64,000 nt of DNA from an uncultured Oscillospiraceae bacterium (lineage in GTDB: Bacteria; Bacillota; Clostridia; Oscillospirales; Oscillospiraceae), in contig CAKUED010000015.1 in the NCBI GenBank assembly GCA_934646005.1, positions 1 to 64,000 on the forward strand, given 5' to 3'. A program made the position numbers and the translations under genes. This document shows positions 58,706 to 64,000 of the stretch, piece after piece. Every line of letters starts with the position of its first letter. Within the stretch, counting starts at the first letter, position 1. The notes under the pieces were generated by a model. That model was not told the origin of the DNA. It ran no database searches and was given only the letters and a program-made list of their open reading frames with translations.

Positions 58706-59842
58706 ATGAAGAAACTGAATTATGGCATGGTAGGCGGCGGCCCCGGTTCGTTTATCGGCGACGCGCACAGAAAAGCGATCAACATTGACGCGATGGCAAC
58801 GCTCGTTGCCGGCTGCTTCTCCCGCACCCCCGAAAAGTGCCGCGAGACCGGCGCGCAGCTCGGCGTTGCGCCCGATCGCTGCTACACCACCTTTGACGAG
58901 ATGGCTAAGGCAGAGGCTGCCCGCGCAGACGGCATCGATTTTGTCGTGATCGTCACGCCGAACGTCAGCCACTATCCCGCCTGCAAGGCGTTCCTGGAAG
59001 CCGGCATCAACGTTTCCTGCGACAAGCCCCTGTGCCTGACTGTTGAACAGGCGGACGAGCTGGAAAAGCTGGCGGACGAGAAGGGTCTGCTGTTCCTGGT
59101 CACCTATACCTATATGGGTCATGTGACCGCCAAGCACATCAAAGAGTACATCAAGGCCGGCAAGCTCGGCAAGATCCGCACGGTCATGGCGGAGTATCCG
59201 CAGGGCTGGCTCGCCTACGAAGGCGAGTGGGGCGGCAAGCAGGGCGAATGGCGCTGCGACCCGAAGCAGTCCGGCGGCGTGAACTGCCTGGGCGACCTCG
59301 GCACGCACGTTGAAAACGCAGTCGCGCATATGACGGGTCTGAAGATCAAGCGCGTGCTCGCAAAGATGGACGTTGTCGTTCCGGGCCGTGTGCTGGACGA
59401 TAACGACGTGGTCCTCGTCGAGTTCGAGGGCGGCGCGACCGGCTGCTTCTGGACCAGCCAGTTCGCCATCGGTCACGACAACGACCTGCGCGTGCGCATC
59501 TACGGCGAAAACGGCTCGATCCTGTGGAAGCAGGAGGAGTGCGAAAAGGTCACCATGATCGCGCGCGACGGCACGATCGTTGAGCGTCACCGCGGCGGCG
59601 GCGGCATCGAGCCCGAAGCTGCGAAGTACGGCCGTCTCCCGTCGGGTCACACCGAGGGCTGGCTGGAATCCATGGGTAACCTCTACCGCTCCTTCATCTC
59701 CTGCATCGAGGCGAAGCAGGACGGCACGTTCAAGCCCGAGATGGTCGATTTCCCGACCGTGCACGAGGGCGCGGAGGGCGTGCGCTTTGTCCATGCGTGC
59801 CTGAAGTCCAACCAGGAAGGCAACGTCTGGGTCGATATGTAA
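58706..59842 (+). CDS. Gfo/Idh/MocA family oxidoreductase
   Basis: The 378-residue NAD(P)-dependent dehydrogenase has the N-terminal Rossmann motif MVGGGPGSFIGDAHRKA and the family signature SCDKPLCLTVEQADEL (catalytic Lys in CDKP), then GGVNCLGDLGTHVENA. It probably oxidises a cyclic polyol or sugar. ATG at 58706 is seven bases after AGAAGG; the GTG at 58703 is an alternative. It begins a five-gene co-directional set with an isomerase and a ribose-type importer, suggesting uptake and first oxidation of one substrate such as an inositol or sugar acid. Confidence 0.92.
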   Translation: MKKLNYGMVGGGPGSFIGDAHRKAINIDAMATLVAGCFSRTPEKCRETGAQLGVAPDRCYTTFDEMAKAEAARADGIDFVVIVTPNVSHYPACKAFLEAGINVSCDKPLCLTVEQADELEKLADEKGLLFLVTYTYMGHVTAKHIKEYIKAGKLGKIRTVMAEYPQGWLAYEGEWGGKQGEWRCDPKQSGGVNCLGDLGTHVENAVAHMTGLKIKRVLAKMDVVVPGRVLDDNDVVLVEFEGGATGCFWTSQFAIGHDNDLRVRIYGENGSILWKQEECEKVTMIARDGTIVERHRGGGGIEPEAAKYGRLPSGHTEGWLESMGNLYRSFISCIEAKQDGTFKPEMVDFPTVHEGAEGVRFVHACLKSNQEGNVWVDM

Positions 59843-59893
59843 TTCATAAGATCAAACGATCTCTACCGAACATTTTTAAGGAGGAACTAAATT

Positions 59894-60892
59894 ATGTCGA
59901 GACCTGTTACTCTGTTTACCATTCAGTGGGGCGACCTGTCCCTGGAAGAAGTCTGCAAGCTCGCCAAGCAGATGGGCTATGAAGGTCTGGAGCTGTCCGC
60001 CGCGCATCTGGATATGAAGCGCGCCGCGACCGATCCGAAGTACGTTGAGGAAGTCAAGGCGACCCTCAAGAAGTACGACCTCGGCTGCTGGGCTCTGAGC
60101 AACCATCTTGCCGGTCAGTGCGTCTGCGACACCCTGCCCGATGCGTATGATTCCCGTCTGGACGGCTTTGCGCCCGCGGCGCTCGCCGGCAAGCCCGAAG
60201 AGATCCAGAAGTGGGCGATCGACGAGATGAAGGCGACCGCGCACGCCGCCAAGGCGATGGGCGTGAGCGTTGTCACGTTCTTCATGGGCTCTCCGATCTG
60301 GAAGTTCTGGTACTCCTTCCCGCAGACCTCCGAGGAGCAGATCGAGGCGGCTTATCAGAAGGTCAAGGAGCTGTGGAGCCCGATCTTCGACGAGTTCGAT
60401 GCCTGCGGCGTGAAGCTGGCTCTGGAGGTCCATCCCACCGAGATCGCGTTCGACTACTGGTCCACCAAGAAGCTGCTGGACGTGTTTGACCGCCGTCCGA
60501 CCCTCGGCATCAACTTTGACCCGAGCCACCTGCTGTGGCAGGGCGTCGATCCCGTGGTGTTCTGCCGCGACTTCATCGACCGCATCTACCATGTCCATGC
60601 CAAGGACGTCAAGCTGAACTTTGACGGCCGCAACGGCGTGCTGGGCTCTCACATCACCTTCGGCAATATGCACCGCGGCTGGAACTTCGTGTCCCTCGGC
60701 CATGGCGATGTCGATTTCGACGGCATCTGCCGCTGCCTGAACCAGGGCGGTTACACCGGTCCGTACTCCGTGGAATGGGAAGACTCCGGCATGGATCGCG
60801 TCTACGGCGCGACCGAGGCGTGCGAGTACATCAAGAAGTACAACTTCAGCGCGTCCGACTTCGCATTCGACAGCGCTATTAAAAACGATTGA
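59894..60892 (+). CDS. Sugar phosphate isomerase/epimerase (AP-endonuclease 2 fold)
   Basis: The 332-residue TIM-barrel protein has metal-binding residues in LALEVHPTEIAFD, GINFDPSHLLWQG, YHVHAKDVK and YSVEWEDSG, the pattern of xylose-isomerase-like/IolE-IolI-type enzymes. Such proteins isomerise or dehydrate ketosugars and inosose. AAGGAGG precedes the ATG at 59894. Its pairing with a Gfo/Idh/MocA dehydrogenase is the typical core of inositol-like or amino-sugar oxidation routes; the exact substrate is not fixed. Confidence 0.9.
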   Translation: MSRPVTLFTIQWGDLSLEEVCKLAKQMGYEGLELSAAHLDMKRAATDPKYVEEVKATLKKYDLGCWALSNHLAGQCVCDTLPDAYDSRLDGFAPAALAGKPEEIQKWAIDEMKATAHAAKAMGVSVVTFFMGSPIWKFWYSFPQTSEEQIEAAYQKVKELWSPIFDEFDACGVKLALEVHPTEIAFDYWSTKKLLDVFDRRPTLGINFDPSHLLWQGVDPVVFCRDFIDRIYHVHAKDVKLNFDGRNGVLGSHITFGNMHRGWNFVSLGHGDVDFDGICRCLNQGGYTGPYSVEWEDSGMDRVYGATEACEYIKKYNFSASDFAFDSAIKND

Positions 60893-60953
60893 TCCATCAA
60901 ACGGTTTTAGCCGGTTCGCCGGTTAAGATAAATTATAATTGGAGGAACAAAAA

Positions 60954-62111
60954 ATGAAAAAGATCATTGCTCTGCTTCTGGCAGTCGTGATGGTGTTTGG
61001 TCTGGTTGCTTGCGCATCTCAGGCGAATACCCCCGCGGCAGAAGAGAAGCCCGCCGACACCACTGCTCCGGCAGAGGAGACCCCCGCGGCTGAGGAGACC
61101 CCGGCTGCTGACGAAGCTCCCGCTGCGGAAGTGAAAAAGACGATCTATGTCCTGGCCCCCAACCCCGACCATGGCTGGACCGGCGCGATCGGCGTCTTCG
61201 CACAGGCGAAGGTCGATGAGCTGAACGCCGAAGGCAAGTACAACGCTGTTATGCAGACGTTTGCTTCCGCTGACGATCAGATCAAGCAGATCGAGGACAT
61301 CATCGCCAACGACCCCGGCGACGGCTCTATCGGCGTTGCAATGCTGCCCGCCGGCACGGATCTGGAGAATGCCATCCAGCAGCTTGCTGACGCCGGCATC
61401 CCCTACACCTGCTGCGACCGTATCATCCCGTCCGTGAAGGACACCGCTGTTTCCAACATCAAGTACGACAACGTTGAGATCGGCGCTGCCGCTGCCAGCT
61501 ATCTGGTCTCCAAGGGCATGAAGGAAGGCGACAAGGTCGTCTGCATCGAGGGCGACGGCTCCTCCGCGGATACCGACCGTACCGACGGCTTCAACAAGTA
61601 CCTGAAGGGCGAGGTCGAGTATAACGGCGCGAAGATCGAGACCCCGTGGACCAGCCTGGATTCCGTGTCCTACTCCGGCGCTACCGGCTGGAATCCCGCC
61701 AACGCGCAGGCGTACTTTGAGACCTACATGTCCAACGCCGACAACGCCGACACCAAGTACATCGCTGCTTGGGACTCCGGTCTGGCTCTGGCTGTGTTTG
61801 ACGCTCTGGAAGGCTCCGCCATCGACGAGGCGACCAAGGAAGCATTCCTTGCCAACGCTCCGTACATCACCGGCTGCGGCGGCCCGAAGACCATCTACAC
61901 CGTCATCTCCGGCGACTACACTTCCTACCCCGTTGCCGAGAAGTTCGGCGGCGTCATGGACGTCACCTATCCGCCCGCTATGATCCAGGATACCATCCAG
62001 GCTCTGGTGGACTTCTTCGACGGCAAGGATGTCCCGCTGGACAACACCCAGTCCGCACAGTGCGTCACGGCTGACAACGTCGCTGACTTCATGGACAAGG
62101 GCTTCGAATAA
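60954..62111 (+). CDS. Sugar ABC transporter substrate-binding lipoprotein
   Basis: The 385-residue protein has a lipoprotein signal ending GLVAC (Cys20), a low-complexity linker of repeated ET-PAA units, and a ribose-binding-type domain (KKTIYVLAPNPDHGWTGAIG, IANDPGDGSIGVAMLPAGTD). It delivers a sugar or polyol to the importer encoded next. GGAGGA lies before ATG 60954; an earlier in-frame start at 60939 includes the ribosome site and is rejected. Strong hairpins follow the stop. Confidence 0.92.
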   Translation: MKKIIALLLAVVMVFGLVACASQANTPAAEEKPADTTAPAEETPAAEETPAADEAPAAEVKKTIYVLAPNPDHGWTGAIGVFAQAKVDELNAEGKYNAVMQTFASADDQIKQIEDIIANDPGDGSIGVAMLPAGTDLENAIQQLADAGIPYTCCDRIIPSVKDTAVSNIKYDNVEIGAAAASYLVSKGMKEGDKVVCIEGDGSSADTDRTDGFNKYLKGEVEYNGAKIETPWTSLDSVSYSGATGWNPANAQAYFETYMSNADNADTKYIAAWDSGLALAVFDALEGSAIDEATKEAFLANAPYITGCGGPKTIYTVISGDYTSYPVAEKFGGVMDVTYPPAMIQDTIQALVDFFDGKDVPLDNTQSAQCVTADNVADFMDKGFE

Positions 62112-62164
62112 GCCGAGGCTCGCCGGGCGGTAATGCCGCCGGGCAAACAGAACAAGTGAATCAG

Positions 62165-62196
62165 GTGGTGTCCCACGGCCTTCCGTGGGACACCAC
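62165..62196 (+). promoter_or_regulatory. Intercistronic hairpin after the sugar-binding gene
   Basis: A perfect 14-base stem GTGGTGTCCCACGG/CCGTGGGACACCAC with loop CCTT lies between the binding-protein and ATPase genes, with no T tract. A smaller stem GGCGG/CCGCC precedes it (about 62124-62138). It is well placed to stabilise the upstream mRNA and limit readthrough. Confidence 0.7.
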
Positions 62197-62218
62197 TGCC
62201 CATAATGGGAGAGTAGAT

Positions 62219-63718
62219 ATGAACATTCTGGAAATGCATAATGTCCACAAGGCATTTGTGGGCGTCCCTGTGCTCAAGGGCGTTGACCTTGCTGTCAAGC
62301 AGGGCGAAGTCCATGCGCTCCTCGGTGAAAACGGCGCGGGCAAGTCCACGCTGATGAATATCCTGACCGGTGTGTTCCCGCTGGATGAGGGCAGCGTCGT
62401 TTTTGACGGCAAAGACATCACGAACTGCACCATCGCCGAAAGCGAAGCGGCGGGCGTTGCATTCGTGCATCAGGAACTGAACCTGTTCAATGATCTTCGT
62501 GTTTTTGAGAACATTTTCTTCAACAAAGAGCTGACGACTCGCTTCGGCACGCTGAAGAAGCAGGAAATGATCCAAAAGTGTGACGAAGTTTTTGAAAAAC
62601 TCGGCGTCAGCATCGACCCGACCGATCTGGTCGAGCATCTGAGCGCCAGCGAAAAGCAGACGCTTGAGATCGCCAAGGCGATCTTCTTTGAGGCGAAGCT
62701 GCTGATCCTGGACGAACCAACCACGGCGCTGAGCAACGAAGAAATTGACCATCTGTTTGAAATCGTGAATAAACTGAAGGCTGAAGGCAAGTCCTTCATC
62801 TTCATCTCTCATAAAATGCCGGAAATTTTCCGAATTTCCGACAGCTACACCGTGCTCCGCAACGGCGAGTTCATCCAGACCGGCAGGATCGCAGACGTGA
62901 CCGCGCCGGAGGTGACCTCGACGATGGTCGGCAGCTCCTTCTCCACGGCGGAGATCTATTCGCCGCGTGAGATGGGCGACAATATTCTGGAGCTCGAAGG
63001 CGTGAGCGGGCCGAACTTCTCCGATGTGAGCCTGAGCGTCCGCCGCGGCGAGATCGTCGGCATCACGGGACTTCAGGGCTCGGGCGCGAGCGAATTTTTG
63101 CAGTCCATTTTCGGAGAGCTTCCCACCTTCTCCGGCACGGTGAAGGTAGGCGGCGAAGCCTTTACGCACAACAACATCCACCATGCGATGAAAAAGGGCG
63201 TGGCGCTCCTGCCTGCCAACCGCAAGGAAAATTCCGTTGTGCCGGATATGTCCATTCTGGAAAATATGTACCTGTCCGAGCATGAGCTGTCGGCAAACCG
63301 GCAGACCATCCACAAGGGCGAAGAGCTTGACAAGTACGACAATCAGAAGGCAAAGCTCAACATCAAGGCGGAGTCGCCGCACAACCTCATCCTTTCGCTC
63401 TCCGGCGGCAACCAGCAGAAGGTGTTCTTTGCCCGCTGGCTCAACACCGACGCAGACCTGCTGCTGCTCGATAACCCCACGCAGGGCATCGACGTCGGCG
63501 CGAAAGCAGAAATTTACAAGCTGATCCTGAAGCTGGCGGAGGAGGGCAAGACCATCCTCGTCAACACCCAGGAGATCCCGGAATTGCAGCGCATGGCGGA
63601 CAGATGCGCCGTGTTCTATTCCGGCAGGATCGTAAAAATTCTTCCGCATGAAGAAATCACCGAGCAGATCGTGATGCAGTATGCGACCAACGCGCTCGAA
63701 GTAGAGGAGGCCAACTGA
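62219..63718 (+). CDS. Ribose-type sugar ABC transporter ATPase (two nucleotide-binding domains)
   Basis: The 499-residue protein has two ATPase domains. The first has Walker A GENGAGKST and Walker B LILDEPTTALS, with a diverged signature LSASEKQ. The second has the lysine-less loop GLQGSGASE usual for RbsA, signature LSGGNQQK and LLLLDNPTQGIDVGAK, where Asn replaces the usual Glu. It drives import through the permease that follows. GGGAGAG precedes ATG 62219; the longer frame from 62156 covers the intercistronic hairpin. Confidence 0.93.
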   Translation: MNILEMHNVHKAFVGVPVLKGVDLAVKQGEVHALLGENGAGKSTLMNILTGVFPLDEGSVVFDGKDITNCTIAESEAAGVAFVHQELNLFNDLRVFENIFFNKELTTRFGTLKKQEMIQKCDEVFEKLGVSIDPTDLVEHLSASEKQTLEIAKAIFFEAKLLILDEPTTALSNEEIDHLFEIVNKLKAEGKSFIFISHKMPEIFRISDSYTVLRNGEFIQTGRIADVTAPEVTSTMVGSSFSTAEIYSPREMGDNILELEGVSGPNFSDVSLSVRRGEIVGITGLQGSGASEFLQSIFGELPTFSGTVKVGGEAFTHNNIHHAMKKGVALLPANRKENSVVPDMSILENMYLSEHELSANRQTIHKGEELDKYDNQKAKLNIKAESPHNLILSLSGGNQQKVFFARWLNTDADLLLLDNPTQGIDVGAKAEIYKLILKLAEEGKTILVNTQEIPELQRMADRCAVFYSGRIVKILPHEEITEQIVMQYATNALEVEEAN

Positions 63719-63719
63719 T

Positions 63720-64000
63720 ATGAGCCAGAACACCGTACAAAAGCACCGCCAGAAACTCTCGCTCGCCCAGTATTCCTACGTTATTATTTTCATCGTCCTG
63801 TTCATCGCCTACTATCTCATCAGCGGGCAGCTCAAGTGGACGGGCATTACCAACATCCTGCGTCACTCCGCGGTCGTCGGCGTGATCTCGCTCGGCATGG
63901 GTCTGGTCATCATCATCGGTGAGATCGACCTGTCCGTCGGCGCGATCCTCGGCTGTATCGCGTCGTTCGGCTGCGTGATCTTTAACGTGATGAACAACGC
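63720..64000 (+). CDS. Ribose-type sugar ABC transporter permease (partial)
   Basis: About 93 residues are visible before the window ends. They show a short basic N-terminus (MSQNTVQKHRQK), a first membrane helix (SYVIIFIVLFIAYYLISG) and the conserved LGMGLVIIIGEIDLSVGAIL segment of RbsC-like permeases. GAGGAGG lies nine bases upstream of ATG 63720, one base after the ATPase stop. The rest of the gene lies outside the window. Confidence 0.92.
   Translation, partial: MSQNTVQKHRQKLSLAQYSYVIIFIVLFIAYYLISGQLKWTGITNILRHSAVVGVISLGMGLVIIIGEIDLSVGAILGCIASFGCVIFNVMNN

Overview
The window looks like chromosomal DNA from a G+C-rich member of the Bacillota (Clostridia), most plausibly the Oscillospiraceae. 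The evidence is strong AGGAGG-type ribosome binding sites, frequent TTG and GTG starts, sigma-A promoters with 17-bp spacers, a YerC/TrpR-like regulator, a Firmicutes-type GalT, a xanthine dehydrogenase of the clostridial selenium-dependent kind, and arrays of GTAGGGG palindromic repeats between genes. No species can be named from sequence alone. I see no insertion sequence, prophage, rRNA operon or CRISPR array.

Layout. 1-2359 (mostly minus): the end of a tRNA operon (Val, Asp), hslO, a methyltransferase and yerC. 2616-8566 (plus): purA-purB, a MATE exporter and a GH13 glycosidase. 9082-11762 (minus): galK-galT. 11924-18604 (plus): an SLH protein, a ROK kinase, nagA and a heterodimeric ABC exporter. 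18787-20789 (minus): an MBL hydrolase and an M20 amidohydrolase. 20976-27399: an SH3 lipoprotein, a degenerate ferritin-like protein, typA, a divergent glucose-6-phosphate isomerase and a P-loop protein. 27479-30696 (minus): an FGGY kinase and an MFS transporter. 30866-36305 (plus): a 2-hydroxyacid dehydrogenase, xanthine dehydrogenase plus polyferredoxin, and a CDF transporter. 36341-43215: 5-FTHF cyclo-ligase, prfA, a threonylcarbamoyl-AMP synthase, an in-frame CoaE-M18 aminopeptidase fusion and an M14 peptidase.

43264-55164 is the most distinctive region. A MerR-XRE-cupin regulator is transcribed divergently from a twelve-kilobase set of co-directional genes: a formyltransferase-fold protein, an ADP-forming acyl-CoA synthetase, a DRE-TIM (isopropylmalate/homocitrate synthase-like) enzyme, a D-2-hydroxyacid dehydrogenase, a short-chain dehydrogenase and a complete Liv-type ABC importer. 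It reads as one uptake-and-catabolism unit that ends in substrate-level ATP formation, for a substrate I cannot identify. Its composition is visibly less G+C-rich than its flanks. 55232-58298 is a metal-resistance module (P-type ATPase, separate HMA chaperone, divergent ArsR-AraC fusion regulator). 58706-64000 is a polyol or sugar operon (Gfo/Idh/MocA dehydrogenase, AP-endonuclease-fold isomerase, ribose-type ABC importer) that runs off the end.

Non-coding content is rich. There are four composite arrays of inward-facing palindromic modules (8636-9067, 24861-25481, 29041-29444, 41985-42230). Two copies of an unrelated ~160-bp full-length palindrome differ at their ends in a way that keeps base pairing (1170-1329, 5414-5576). 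Two clusters of hairpins lie at 18609-18746 and 38674-38882, and one hairpin covers a ribosome binding site at 42263-42295.
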